Assembly (NCBI RefSeq): GCF_001426665.1
Contig: NZ_LMEY01000023.1
Location: forward strand, 471,036 to 535,035
Reading direction: 5' to 3'
From: Rhizobium sp. Root1334
GTDB lineage: Bacteria; Pseudomonadota; Alphaproteobacteria; Rhizobiales; Rhizobiaceae
DNA length: 64,000 nucleotides
Below are positions 37,611-46,684 of this stretch, piece after piece. A model generated the notes under the pieces. That model worked only from the letters and a program-made list of their open reading frames with translations, was not told the origin of the DNA and searched no databases. How positions within the stretch are numbered: the stretch's first letter is position 1; the number at the start of each line of letters is the position of its first letter. A program made the position numbers and the translations under genes.

Positions 37611-37672
37611 CACTTTGTCGCAATTCTTTGCTAAACCCGCTACGTAGCGGATGAGGTTCTGGACAAAGTGAT
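37611..37672. repeat. Nested inverted repeat between the RND operon and the oxidase gene
   Basis: TCACTTTGTC (37611-37620) is the inverse complement of GACAAAGTGA (37663-37672). Between them lies the perfect 14-base palindrome CCGCTACGTAGCGG (37638-37651). It sits 71 bases before the oxidase gene. It may be an operator, a terminator-like structure or a dispersed repeat remnant; no T tract follows. Confidence 0.6.
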
Positions 37673-37743
37673 TCCGATTTGCACAGTAGAGCGTTGAAAT
37701 CTAAGAATTTCCACGATGCTGAGCGGTCGTTCGGGGAAGAGAT

Positions 37744-39153
37744 ATGGCGCTGAAAGCGATCAGGGCGGGCAGCCGCAACGAAACCGGTATTCATGCAGCA
37801 TTGCCGCTGATGGCTGCGCGGTTCGGTGATCGATTCCAGACTGGGCAAGCCATTCGTGCCCAGCATGCCCATACAACCACCTATATTCCAGCGCAGTTGC
37901 CTGACGCCGTCGTTTTTCCGGAGAGTTCGGAAGAGGTCGAAGCGATTGTCGCCATTGCCGTTGAGCATGGCGTTCCGTTGATCGCCTTCGGTACCGGTTC
38001 GTCGCTGGAGGGCCATATCAACGCGCCACATGGCGGCATCAGCGTCGATATGAGCCGCATGGACAAGGTGCTGGAGGTCAATGCCAGCGACTTCGATTGT
38101 ACCGTCCAGCCGGGTATCACACGGGAGGCGTTGAACGTCTATCTGCGCGATACCGGCCTGTTTTTTCCGATCGACCCCGGTGCCAACGCCTCGATCGGTG
38201 GCATGGCATCGACGCGCGCTTCGGGCACCAATGCGGTGCGGTACGGCACGATGAAGGACAATGTGCTGGCAGTGACTGCGGTCACGGCCGGCGCCAAGGA
38301 AATCCGCACCGCACACCGCGCCAAGAAGTCGTCGGCAGGTTACGATCTCACCCGCCTGTTCGTCGGCTCTGAGGGCACACTTGGCATCCTGACCTCGGTC
38401 ACGCTGAAACTGCAGGGTATTCCCGAACTGATCGCCGGTGGGGTGTGTTCGTTTCCGTCGGTTGGTGACGCCTGCAACACGGTGATCCTGACGATCCAGT
38501 CGGGTATTCCGGTAGCGCGCATCGAACTGCTCGACGCCTTGCAGATGAAAGCCAGCAATGCCTATTCGGGGCTGTCCTTTCCCGAAGCGCCGACATTGTT
38601 TGTCGAATTTCATGGAAACGCGGAAAGTGTCGCACTGCAATCGAAGCAGTTTGCCGAGATTGCCGCTGAATTCGGCAGTTCCGAATTCCAGTGGACCGCC
38701 AATACCGAGGAGCGCAATGCGCTGTGGAAAGCGCGGCACAACGCCTATTGGGCACAGAAGAGCCTGGCGCCGGGGCTGGCTATCCTGTCCACCGATGTCT
38801 GTGTGCCGATTTCCCGGCTTGCCGATTGTGTCGAGGCGACCCACGAAGACATTGCCGCGCATGGCCTCATCGCCCCGATCGTCGGCCATGCGGGCGATGG
38901 TAATTTCCATGTCGGGCTGCTGTTTGATGACAAGGATGATGCCGATATTGCCAAGGCGGAGGCTTTTGTCGCGCGCCTGAATGCGCGGGCTCTGGCCATG
39001 GATGGCACCTGCACAGGTGAACACGGCATTGGCCAGGGCAAGATGCCGTTTCTCGAAGCCGAACTTGGAGATGCGCTGGATTTGATGCGGCAGGTGAAGC
39101 GCGCGCTCGATCCCGGCAATATCTTCAATCCCGGCAAGATTTTTGCCATGTGA
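37744..39153 (+). CDS. FAD-linked oxidase, D-lactate dehydrogenase (cytochrome)/GlcD-like
   Basis: A 469-residue flavoprotein. The FAD-binding PCMH domain (about residues 55-235) contains PLIAFGTGSSLEGHINAPHGGISVDMSRM and GANASIGGMASTRASGTNAVRYG; the C-terminal FAD-oxidase domain has GHAGDGNFHVGLLFD and CTGEHGIGQGK near the end. This organisation fits D-lactate dehydrogenase (Dld/LDHD type) or 2-hydroxyacid dehydrogenases such as GlcD. No glcE/glcF neighbours are present, which favours a stand-alone D-lactate (or D-2-hydroxyacid) dehydrogenase. Confidence 0.88.
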   Translation: MALKAIRAGSRNETGIHAALPLMAARFGDRFQTGQAIRAQHAHTTTYIPAQLPDAVVFPESSEEVEAIVAIAVEHGVPLIAFGTGSSLEGHINAPHGGISVDMSRMDKVLEVNASDFDCTVQPGITREALNVYLRDTGLFFPIDPGANASIGGMASTRASGTNAVRYGTMKDNVLAVTAVTAGAKEIRTAHRAKKSSAGYDLTRLFVGSEGTLGILTSVTLKLQGIPELIAGGVCSFPSVGDACNTVILTIQSGIPVARIELLDALQMKASNAYSGLSFPEAPTLFVEFHGNAESVALQSKQFAEIAAEFGSSEFQWTANTEERNALWKARHNAYWAQKSLAPGLAILSTDVCVPISRLADCVEATHEDIAAHGLIAPIVGHAGDGNFHVGLLFDDKDDADIAKAEAFVARLNARALAMDGTCTGEHGIGQGKMPFLEAELGDALDLMRQVKRALDPGNIFNPGKIFAM

Positions 39154-39236
39154 AAACGGCGGGTGGGTGTTAAGGAGTGGTAGGTGCCAAGAACGGCGCT
39201 AGCTTCCTCGGTCGAATGGGATAGGATTTTCAACTG

Positions 39237-42200
39237 GTGCTTTCGCGAATTCTGGTCTTTGTCGGTGGTCTTCTGGTCGTGGCGCTGTTTGCCGCGCTGA
39301 TTGCGCCTCTGTTCGTGGACTGGACCGACTTCCGCAAGGATTTTGAACGCGAGGCAAGCCGGATCATGGGTAAGCCTGTTGTCGTTCACGGCAGCGTCGA
39401 TGCCCGCCTTATTCCGTTTCCCTCGGTGACGCTCAACGACGTCCGTGTCGGCCAATCTGAAACCGGCGAGCCACTGATCCAGGTCGCGCATTTCTCGATG
39501 GATGCGGAACTTGCGCCCTTTCTTTCCGGCGAAGCGCTGATCTTCGACATGCGGCTGGAGCAGCCCAAGGCGAAGATCAGGTTGCTGCCCGATGGTACGC
39601 TCGATTGGGCGCGGGGGCGCAAGGCGTCCATTCCCGCCAAGACCGTGATCCTTGAAAACGTCGCCATCACCGGTGGCCAGATCGATTTTATCGACGAACA
39701 GACCGGCCGTACCCGGCATGTCACCGGGCTGGAGGCTGATCTCTCGGCCCGTTCGCTGGCCGGTCCGTGGAAAATGGAGGGCCGTGCTGCGCTTGATGGC
39801 GAAGCCGGCAGTTTTGCGTTTTCCAGTAGCGCAGCCGATGAAACCGGCACGCTTGGCCTTCGCTCGCGGCTGACGCCGGATAAGCGGCCTTTCGGTGTGG
39901 AACTCGACGGCGACCTGAAGATCGTCGATTTCAAGCCGGTCTATCAGGGCAAGTTCACCCTGACGGAAAACAAACCGGCGGAAGCGCAGAAGCCGCAGGA
40001 CCAATCGGCAGCGCTACGGGTGACGGGCGGGTTCGAACTCACCAATGAACGCATCCGTGTTCCGGACTACCGGCTGGAAATCGGACCCAAGGACGATCCC
40101 TATCTGGTCACCGGCGAGGCAACGCTCGATACCGGCAAGGAGCAGGAATTCCTGCTTCTGGCCGACGGTCAGCAGATCGATGTCAGCCGCATCGGCAATG
40201 CGGGTGCCGCCGGAAAGACTGGCCGGGACCCGGCAATTTCGGTGCGCCAGCGGCTTGCGGCGATCATGGCGATCGCAGCCGATATTCCGATCCCGCAGGT
40301 GCCGGGAAGGGCGAGTTTGAAGCTGCCGGCAATCGTTGTCGGCGATACGACCGTACGCGATGTGCGCCTTGACCTGCGGCCTGACGGGGCAGGCTGGATG
40401 GTGGACAATGCCGTTGGTCAACTGCCCGGCCGCACGCAATTTGAGGCAAAGGGACGGCTGCAGCTGACAGGGGTGCGTGCCTTTCGCGGTGAGATGCTTG
40501 TCGCGTCCAATCAACCCTCCGGCCTTGCATCCTGGCTTGCAGGCTCTGTCGATCCAGCCATCCGCAAACTGAAGACTGCCGGTTTTTCGGCGACGGTGAA
40601 CCTGACCGACATATTGCAGCAGTTCGAACGGCTGGAAGTTGCAGCCGGTCCCGCCGTGCTGCGCGGCCGTATCGAGCGGCAGGCGCTGGAGGGCGTGCCG
40701 CCAAACCTGTCATTGCAACTCGCAGGCAACAGTATCGATCTGGAAGCACTGCAGGCGCTGGCTGGCCTCGTGGCAGGAGACGCGTCCACCGCGACCCTTC
40801 TGTCGCACACGATCGCGGCAGACCTTTCGGCGGAGAAGTTCTCGGCGTTCGGCGAGGATGCCAGCGACGTGCAGCTGGTGGCGACGCTGAAGAATGGCCA
40901 GCTGCAGGCCGAACGCGTATCGATCGGCAATATCGCCGGCACGCAGCTTGCCCTGTCCGGACGGATGAGCGGCGAGATGACCGCGCCGGTGATTTCGGCC
41001 AAGATGAAGCTGGCATCGCCGGACCTTACACCGTTTCTGAAGATGATCGAGCGGCATGCCGAAGCGCACCCGGCATTGGAACGGCTGGTGAAGAGCGGTC
41101 CCTATTACAGCAATGCGGCACTGGACCTGACGCTGTCGGCGGGCAGCCAGGACGGCAAGGCACCGGTGACGTTCGGTATTGTCGGCTCAGCCAACGGCAC
41201 CAAGATCGCCGCCAATTACCAGGCGCCCGATATCGCTCAGGCGCTTGCCGGGCAGGGCATCCTCTTGGAGGCGACGATGGAAAATCCGTCGGCGCCGGTT
41301 CTTCTCGGGCAGGCGGGTTTTGATCCGCTGCCGTTCGATGCCGATGAGAATGCCATTCTGTCGGTAAAGCTGCAGGGCACTGACGGCCAGAAAGCCAATG
41401 CCGGTCTGACCTTCACGACGGCGCGCACGGCACTTTCGGCGAACGGCGATATTGATCTTTCGCGCGACAATTTCCTGTCGGGTCAATCGAAGATCTCGCT
41501 GGAAAGCCAGGATTTCGAGCCATTCCTGCTGCTGCAGGGAATTGGCCTGCCACAAATGGGAACCGGCTTGCCGCTGGCACTGAAGGCAGATGTCGCCACG
41601 ACGGCCGATGCGGTGACCTTTTCGGCAATCGAGGGCAAGGCGGATGGCAACGCATTTTCCGGCACGTTTGCTGTCGACCGGAAAACGCCGGGCAAGGCGA
41701 CGGGACAGATTGCACTCGACACGCTGGATATGGCCTGGGTCGGCGAAGGTATCCTTGGCGCCGTGCAGGATGGCGCCAGCGGGGATTTGTCTGAACTGCC
41801 TGTGGTCCAGCCGGCCTGGAGCGGGTTTGATGTCGCAGTCGATATCTCCGCCAAGCGCTTCTGGCCTGGCGTCTATGGGGCTGTCTCCGACATGTCGGGC
41901 AAGCTTGCCTGGAAGGGCGACCAGATTTCGATCGACACGATTGCCGGCAACTGGCTGGGCGGAAAGATCGAAGGCCGTCTGCTGCTCGGAAATGGCGATG
42001 GCTCCGGCTTCTTCCAGACGCGGCTCAACCTCAAAGATGGCGACCTCGCGGCTGCTGTCTGGAAAACCGGCGGCGCAGCCGTTGCCGAGGGGAAGTTTGA
42101 CCTGACGCTTGCGCTTGAGGCATCCGGCAAGACGGCGAAAGCCATGGCTGAATCTGCCAGCGGTTCGGGGACGGCGACGTTACGCGACACTGTCGTGCAC

Positions 42201-42995
42201 GGCCTGAACAGCGCAGTGCTGCCCGATATTATGGCGGCCGCGGACAGGATCGAGGGCGATATCACGCCGGCATCGGTGAAGCCACTGGCCGAGAAGCTCG
42301 TGCTTTCCGGGCAGACGGCCCTGGGTGCGGTGCCGGTGCCGTTCAGCATCGCCGGCGGCACGTTGCGGGCTCAGAACGTGACTGCGGGCGATGCCGCTGC
42401 CAATCTGTCTGGAAATCTGGAAATCAGTTTTCCCGATGAGCGGATGACTGGCGGTGTCACGGTCGATTTCCGCCCGGGCGAGGAAGCGTTGACGGGCGCA
42501 GAAGCACAGGTGAGCCTTGATTATGCCGGGCTCCTGCATTCGCCTGGCCTGACCTTCGACGCAACCGACCTGTCCAACTTCCTGTCGCTCAGAGCGTTCG
42601 AGCGCGAGCGCCGCCGTGTCGAGACGCTGCAGGCAAACGTGCTTGAAAAGCAGCGGCTGCGCCGGGAAGTGGCGCTCTACAAGGCCAATGCCGCCGAGCG
42701 TGAGGCGGCACGCCTGCGGGCGGTTGAGGAGCAACGCCGGCGCGCGTTGGCCGCGAAGGAGGCCGCGCGGCAAAAAGCGGAAGCTGACAAGAAGGCGGCC
42801 GAGGAGGCTGCGCGAAAAGCCGAAGAACAGAAAAGCCAGAACCTGCCGCCGTTCGATCCGACAGGCGGCGTGATCCGGGGCGAGGAACTCAGCGCGCCGC
42901 AGGATGGCACGACGCCCGCCGAACAGCCTCCGGTCATCCAGACACCGCAGCAAGGGCTTAATTTCGAAGTATTGCCGGGTGTGCGGCCACAGTAA
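39237..42995 (+). CDS. Large AsmA family protein
   Basis: A 1252-residue protein with one N-terminal transmembrane helix (about residues 4-26) and the AsmA signature FVDWTDFRKDFEREASRIMGKPVVVHGSVDARLIPFPSVTLNDVRVG immediately after, split here only for description. The rest is a long periplasmic beta-rich region ending in an AsmA-2 type domain (near residues 950-1080). The C-terminus has a coiled coil rich in Ala, Glu, Lys and Arg (about 1120-1200) and a proline-rich tail. AsmA proteins are bridge-like lipid transport proteins between the envelope membranes. It starts with GTG at 39237, following an AGGA-type site. Confidence 0.9.
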   Translation: MLSRILVFVGGLLVVALFAALIAPLFVDWTDFRKDFEREASRIMGKPVVVHGSVDARLIPFPSVTLNDVRVGQSETGEPLIQVAHFSMDAELAPFLSGEALIFDMRLEQPKAKIRLLPDGTLDWARGRKASIPAKTVILENVAITGGQIDFIDEQTGRTRHVTGLEADLSARSLAGPWKMEGRAALDGEAGSFAFSSSAADETGTLGLRSRLTPDKRPFGVELDGDLKIVDFKPVYQGKFTLTENKPAEAQKPQDQSAALRVTGGFELTNERIRVPDYRLEIGPKDDPYLVTGEATLDTGKEQEFLLLADGQQIDVSRIGNAGAAGKTGRDPAISVRQRLAAIMAIAADIPIPQVPGRASLKLPAIVVGDTTVRDVRLDLRPDGAGWMVDNAVGQLPGRTQFEAKGRLQLTGVRAFRGEMLVASNQPSGLASWLAGSVDPAIRKLKTAGFSATVNLTDILQQFERLEVAAGPAVLRGRIERQALEGVPPNLSLQLAGNSIDLEALQALAGLVAGDASTATLLSHTIAADLSAEKFSAFGEDASDVQLVATLKNGQLQAERVSIGNIAGTQLALSGRMSGEMTAPVISAKMKLASPDLTPFLKMIERHAEAHPALERLVKSGPYYSNAALDLTLSAGSQDGKAPVTFGIVGSANGTKIAANYQAPDIAQALAGQGILLEATMENPSAPVLLGQAGFDPLPFDADENAILSVKLQGTDGQKANAGLTFTTARTALSANGDIDLSRDNFLSGQSKISLESQDFEPFLLLQGIGLPQMGTGLPLALKADVATTADAVTFSAIEGKADGNAFSGTFAVDRKTPGKATGQIALDTLDMAWVGEGILGAVQDGASGDLSELPVVQPAWSGFDVAVDISAKRFWPGVYGAVSDMSGKLAWKGDQISIDTIAGNWLGGKIEGRLLLGNGDGSGFFQTRLNLKDGDLAAAVWKTGGAAVAEGKFDLTLALEASGKTAKAMAESASGSGTATLRDTVVHGLNSAVLPDIMAAADRIEGDITPASVKPLAEKLVLSGQTALGAVPVPFSIAGGTLRAQNVTAGDAAANLSGNLEISFPDERMTGGVTVDFRPGEEALTGAEAQVSLDYAGLLHSPGLTFDATDLSNFLSLRAFERERRRVETLQANVLEKQRLRREVALYKANAAEREAARLRAVEEQRRRALAAKEAARQKAEADKKAAEEAARKAEEQKSQNLPPFDPTGGVIRGEELSAPQDGTTPAEQPPVIQTPQQGLNFEVLPGVRPQ

Positions 42996-43038
42996 ATTTG
43001 CAATGGCACTGACAGGCGAGGCGGCGCCGATGCCTGGC

Positions 43039-43254
43039 TCACCGCCTGCTGGCTTTGATCCAGGTCAGGACATAAACCCTGAGCGCCGAGGAAAGATTGC
43101 TCTCGGCTGCGCGTCCATCATCGATCTCGGCAATCAACTGCGCAAGCGGGATTTGGCGGTCTTCGGCGATCGTCTTCAGTTCCTGCCAGAATGGTTCCTC
43201 CAGCGAGAAGCTGGTGCGGTGGCCATGCAGTGTCGCCGAATGCTTGCGGATCAC
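43039..43254 (-). CDS. Ribbon-helix-helix domain protein
   Basis: A 71-residue protein beginning IRKHSATLHGHRTSFSLEEPFW, then a predicted RHH DNA-binding core (QIPLAQLIAEIDDGR, SNLSSALRVYVLTW). The GTG at 43254 was chosen because GAGG lies six bases upstream and homologues begin at this point; an ATG at 43278 is also in frame. It is the third gene of a minus-strand cluster with sspB and the DUF4169 gene, a common rhizobial arrangement. The DNA target is unknown. Confidence 0.85.
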   Translation of the reverse strand: MIRKHSATLHGHRTSFSLEEPFWQELKTIAEDRQIPLAQLIAEIDDGRAAESNLSSALRVYVLTWIKASRR

Positions 43255-43359
43255 AATGCGCCTCAGAAGTTGAATCACATCCGTCTGAAAGTGATTCCGG
43301 AAAATGGGCTTATCTGTTGATTTTCAAACGGATTGTGGGTTTTCGTGCGGGCGAGGCGG

Positions 43360-43563
43360 TTACTTCCCGTTGTCCGGTTCCGCCGGTGTCTCGCGCTTTC
43401 CCTGGTCGAGCGCTTTATTGGCCTTGTCGTTGAGCGCCTTGGTCAGTTGCTTTTCGGCTTTCGTCCGCCCAAAGGAAATCCGGTTCTGATCCGCCGACTT
43501 GTCCTTCTCCGTCCGCGCCTTTTGCTTGCGGAACTGACGGAGATTAACGACGTCGCCGGTCAT
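43360..43563 (-). CDS. DUF4169 family protein
   Basis: A 67-residue very basic protein with the DUF4169 pattern: GDVVNLRQFRKQKAR at the N-terminus, then NRISFGRTKAEKQL and a lysine/alanine-rich helix. Function unknown. It lies 25 bases after sspB and 105 bases before the RHH gene on the same strand. Confidence 0.85.
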   Translation of the reverse strand: MTGDVVNLRQFRKQKARTEKDKSADQNRISFGRTKAEKQLTKALNDKANKALDQGKRETPAEPDNGK

Positions 43564-43588
43564 GATGAGCCTGTCCGAAGTTGGGTTT

Positions 43589-44119
43589 TCAGTTCTTCTT
43601 GCGGAAGGAATCCAGTGAAACCACCGATCCGCCTTCCTTCTTGCCGTCATCGCCGGTCTTGCCAGCGTCTCCAGCATTGGCTTCGGTATCCTGCTCGCCG
43701 GATTTTTCTGCGGCTGCGACAGGGTAGGCGGTGATTTCAGCGGTCTCTTCTTCGTCGAAGGCCGCGACATCGAATTCAAGCTCGAAGTTGACGGACGGAT
43801 CGTAGAAGCCGCGGATCGCGTTGAACGGGATCACCAGCTTTTCCGGCGTGTCCGAGAACGACAGGCCGATTTCGAACAGCGTTTCGGTGACCTTCAGGTC
43901 CCAGAACTGATGCTGCACGACGATTGTCATCTGCTCGGCATACTTGGCCTTCAGATGCTGGGAAATGCGCACGCCGGGCGCGCCGGTGAGGAAGGTGATG
44001 AAGAAATGATGGTCGCCGGGAAGGGCACCGGTGGCTGCGACTTCGATCAGGACCTTGCGAATGACGCTGCGAAGCGCATCCTGCGCCAGAATGTCGTAGC
44101 GGATATGGTCTTGGCCCAT
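43589..44119 (-). CDS. sspB: SspB family ClpXP adaptor protein
   Basis: SspB-alpha binds the ssrA tag and hands tagged proteins to ClpXP. The 176-residue protein has the alphaproteobacterial SspB domain (about residues 1-125: IRYDILAQDALRSVIRKVL, ALPGDHHFFITFLTGAPGVRIS, MTIVVQHQFWDL, IGLSFSDTPEKLVIPFNAI, FYDPSVNFELEF), a flexible acidic linker, and a short C-terminal SVVSLDSFRKKN motif that docks on ClpX. The ATG at 44119 has a GGGGAT site. The tmRNA gene encoding the tag itself is just upstream on the same strand. Confidence 0.95.
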   Translation of the reverse strand: MGQDHIRYDILAQDALRSVIRKVLIEVAATGALPGDHHFFITFLTGAPGVRISQHLKAKYAEQMTIVVQHQFWDLKVTETLFEIGLSFSDTPEKLVIPFNAIRGFYDPSVNFELEFDVAAFDEEETAEITAYPVAAAEKSGEQDTEANAGDAGKTGDDGKKEGGSVVSLDSFRKKN

Positions 44120-44279
44120 AAGATCCCCGTCTTTCTTGTAACTCAACTCTGTCACACTTATGCCATTTGCTCTGTACGCAGGAAAGTCCTGATATACGAG
44201 TCATTTGCATCATTTATAGATCATTTCAAGGCAGCCGAGAAGGCGGCGTCGAGCGGGAGAGGAATGGTGTCAAGGTGGG

Positions 44280-44630
44280 AGAAGTGGAGGTTTCTGTTGC
44301 CAGGTACCTCCGAACCCCGCCTTACGGTGCGAACCGGAAGGGCTTGATTTGAAGTGTCACACTGCGATTAAGCAGCGAGACGAGCTTCCGCATAGTTGTC
44401 GTTTGCAACTACAATTTTAGCCCGATAACGGTGGTACAATGCCGAGCAAAAAGTCGATCTTTACACCCTTGTCGATCCTATTTCGCCCCCATCAAAAGCC
44501 GGTCTGTCGTCTGTGGCACTGAAGCCGTTTCGACCGGTTTTTGGTGGAGGCGCCGGGTACCGCCCCCGGGTCCAATAGGTTTATTTCATCGCCTGTTTAT
44601 CGCCATAGCCGCCCGAAGACGGCAACTGTC
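44280..44630 (-). ncRNA. ssrA: Transfer-messenger RNA, two-piece (circularly permuted)
   Basis: Read on the minus strand, the acceptor piece comes first and ends ...GCCTCC-ACCA with its CCA at 44544-44542; its T-arm is CCGGG/CCCGG around a seven-base loop. A 51-base spacer (44541-44491), itself able to fold (ACCGGTC/GACCGGC), is removed. The coding piece begins at 44490 with GGGGGC, which pairs with GCCTCC including a G-U at the third pair, the alanine identity element. The tag ORF (44406-44368) encodes ANDNYAEARLAA followed by TAA. A hairpin (44311-44286) lies near the 3' end. A CTATAT -10-like box (44636-44631) suggests the transcript start. Both outer ends are approximate. Confidence 0.93.
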
Positions 44631-44804
44631 ATATAGGTCTTAAACTGCGCCAAGAAAAGGGCCTTTTCGAAAATACAATCGGCCTTTGCACGCATCGGGG
44701 CCAGATGATCCTTGACATGCTCGCCAAGCGTGAAAAAACTCGTGTAGCGTCCCTTTAATCAAGAAAAGGACGCGGCCTGAAGCCAAACCGTGTGAGGAGA
44801 CACC

Positions 44805-45113
44805 ATGACGGATTATCTCGCAGATGTGAAAAAATACGACAGCGCCGCCGACGAAGCCGCCGTGAACAAGATCGTCAAGCATCTGGGTATCGCATTGCGC
44901 AACAAGGATTCCTCGCTTGTTTCTGCTTCCGATCCGACTGAACTCGACCGGGTCAAGGAAAAATGGTGCGGCAAGAAACTTGGCGTTACCGGTCCGGACG
45001 CCGACGCAGCTGTTGATGCCGTGGCCAAGACGATGGCCGGGGATCGTTCGAAGTCGCGTGTGACCTTCTACTACCTGGTGGCAAAACACCTCGGCAAGCT
45101 CGCGACGCTTTGA
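44805..45113 (+). CDS. DUF2853 family protein
   Basis: A 102-residue helical protein of the DUF2853 family: DYLADVKKYDSAADEAAV at the N-terminus, IALRNKDSSLVSASDPTELDRVKEKW, and RVTFYYLVAKHLGKL near the C-terminus. No function is known. The ATG is preceded by GTGAGGAG at about 44791. It stands alone, divergent from ssrA and about 110 bases before thyA. Confidence 0.9.
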   Translation: MTDYLADVKKYDSAADEAAVNKIVKHLGIALRNKDSSLVSASDPTELDRVKEKWCGKKLGVTGPDADAAVDAVAKTMAGDRSKSRVTFYYLVAKHLGKLATL

Positions 45114-45221
45114 TCGTTCGCGCTTTTTGATGAGCCGTGCCTGGGGAAACCCGGGATTTACCGATTGGTTCGCCGCCGCCTTGCGCCTATTTTACCGCAA
45201 AACGAATCGGCGGCGGACCCT

Positions 45222-46016
45222 ATGAAACAGTATCTCGACCTCTTGCGTCACGTGATGGAGACCGGCTCGGACCGCGGCGACCGCACGGGCACAGGCACGC
45301 GCTCCATCTTTGGCCATCAGATGCGTTTCAATCTGGCTGACGGTTTTCCAGTCCTGACGACCAAGAAGCTGCATCTCAAGTCGATTATCCATGAGCTGCT
45401 GTGGTTCCTGAAGGGCGATACCAATATCGCCTATCTCAAGCAAAACGGCGTCCACATCTGGGATGAATGGGCCGATGCGAACGGCGATCTCGGACCGGTC
45501 TACGGTTACCAGTGGCGCTCCTGGCCAACCCATGACGGCCGGCATCTCGATCAGATCGTTGCCCTCGTCGAAGGCCTGAAGAAAAACCCGAATTCGCGCC
45601 GCCATATCGTCTCGGCCTGGAACCCGGCGCTGATCGAAGAAATGGCGCTGCCGCCGTGCCATTGCCTGTTCCAGTTCTATGTGTCCGACGGCAAGCTGTC
45701 CTGCCAGCTCTACCAGCGCTCGGGCGACGTGTTCCTCGGTGTACCCTTCAATATCGCTTCCTATGCGCTTCTGACCTTGATGGTGGCGCAGGTCTGCGAT
45801 CTCCAGCCGGGCGATTTCGTCCATACGTTCGGCGACACGCATATCTATCACAACCATTTCGACCAGGTTCGCGAACAGCTGTCGCGGACGCCGAAGGCAT
45901 TGCCGAAGATGGTCATCAATCCGGATGTGAAGGACCTGTTTTCCTTTCGTTTTGAAGACTTTGAGCTGGTCGGCTACGAACCGGATTCACATATCAAGGC
46001 ACCGGTTGCGGTGTAA
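45222..46016 (+). CDS. thyA: Thymidylate synthase
   Basis: ThyA methylates dUMP to dTMP using methylene-tetrahydrofolate, producing dihydrofolate. The 264-residue length equals E. coli ThyA. Key motifs: [17 protein letters not shown] near residue 21, VYGYQWRSW near residue 93, [10 protein letters not shown], catalytic cysteine in [13 protein letters not shown] near residue 146, [18 protein letters not shown] and GDTHIYHNH. The ATG at 45222 gives the canonical [11 protein letters not shown] start. folA, which recycles the dihydrofolate, is encoded 660 bases downstream. Confidence 0.98.
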   Translation: MKQYLDLLRHVMETGSDRGDRTGTGTRSIFGHQMRFNLADGFPVLTTKKLHLKSIIHELLWFLKGDTNIAYLKQNGVHIWDEWADANGDLGPVYGYQWRSWPTHDGRHLDQIVALVEGLKKNPNSRRHIVSAWNPALIEEMALPPCHCLFQFYVSDGKLSCQLYQRSGDVFLGVPFNIASYALLTLMVAQVCDLQPGDFVHTFGDTHIYHNHFDQVREQLSRTPKALPKMVINPDVKDLFSFRFEDFELVGYEPDSHIKAPVAV

Positions 46017-46078
46017 CCGCAATGATGACACTGTCACGGCACAGGATGACTTGAGGTTGAACGGTCGAGGAGGACCCC

Positions 46079-46684
46079 ATGCTGACGTTGATCCATGCGC
46101 CCCGGTCGCGTTCATCGCGCATCATCTGGCTGCTTGAGGAACTGGGGGCGGACTACGAGATCCGCTATGTCTCCATTCGCCGCTGGGATGGTTCGGGCGG
46201 GCCGGACGAGAACAATCCGCATCCGCACAAACAGGTTCCGGCGCTTCTTTATAACGGCGCGCTGATCACCGAATCGACGGCGGTCGTCCAGTATCTGACT
46301 GAACTCTACCCGCAGTCGGAACTCGGCCGCGCGCCCGGCCATCCGGAGCGCGGTGCCTATCTGTCCTGGCTTGCCTATTATGCGGGCGTGATAGAGCCGT
46401 CGGGCAGCGCGTTTCTCTCCGGTGTTGCCGCCGGTCATCCGCCGCTTTTGAAGGTTTACGAGGGCATGTGCCTGCATGTCATCGAGACACTGACGAAGCA
46501 GCCTTTTCTACTGGGCAACAACGCGAGCGCCGTTGATCTGTTGCTGGTCAGCGCGCTGACCTGGATGCGCAAGTTACTGCCGGACAGTGCGGTGGTCGAT
46601 CAATATATTCAGTCGATGGTAGGACGGCCGGCGCTTGCGCGCGCCCGTGCCGTTGACGTCAAGCCGGATGGATTTCATGACTGA
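46079..46684 (+). CDS. Glutathione S-transferase family protein
   Basis: A 201-residue protein with an N-terminal thioredoxin-like GST domain (LTLIHAPRSRSSRIIWLLEELG; HPHKQVPALLYNGALITESTAVVQYLTELYP) and an all-helical C-terminal domain. A serine-rich stretch near residue 11 may supply the catalytic residue. The substrate is unknown. Its 3' end overlaps folA by eight bases, so it is co-translated with it, between the two folate-cycle genes. Confidence 0.9.
   Translation: MLTLIHAPRSRSSRIIWLLEELGADYEIRYVSIRRWDGSGGPDENNPHPHKQVPALLYNGALITESTAVVQYLTELYPQSELGRAPGHPERGAYLSWLAYYAGVIEPSGSAFLSGVAAGHPPLLKVYEGMCLHVIETLTKQPFLLGNNASAVDLLLVSALTWMRKLLPDSAVVDQYIQSMVGRPALARARAVDVKPDGFHD

Noticed and set aside
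36154-39024. A 956-codon minus-strand frame across the RND permease and oxidase genes
   Set aside because: It crosses two clearly identified genes and an intergenic region; composition is that of a shadow frame.
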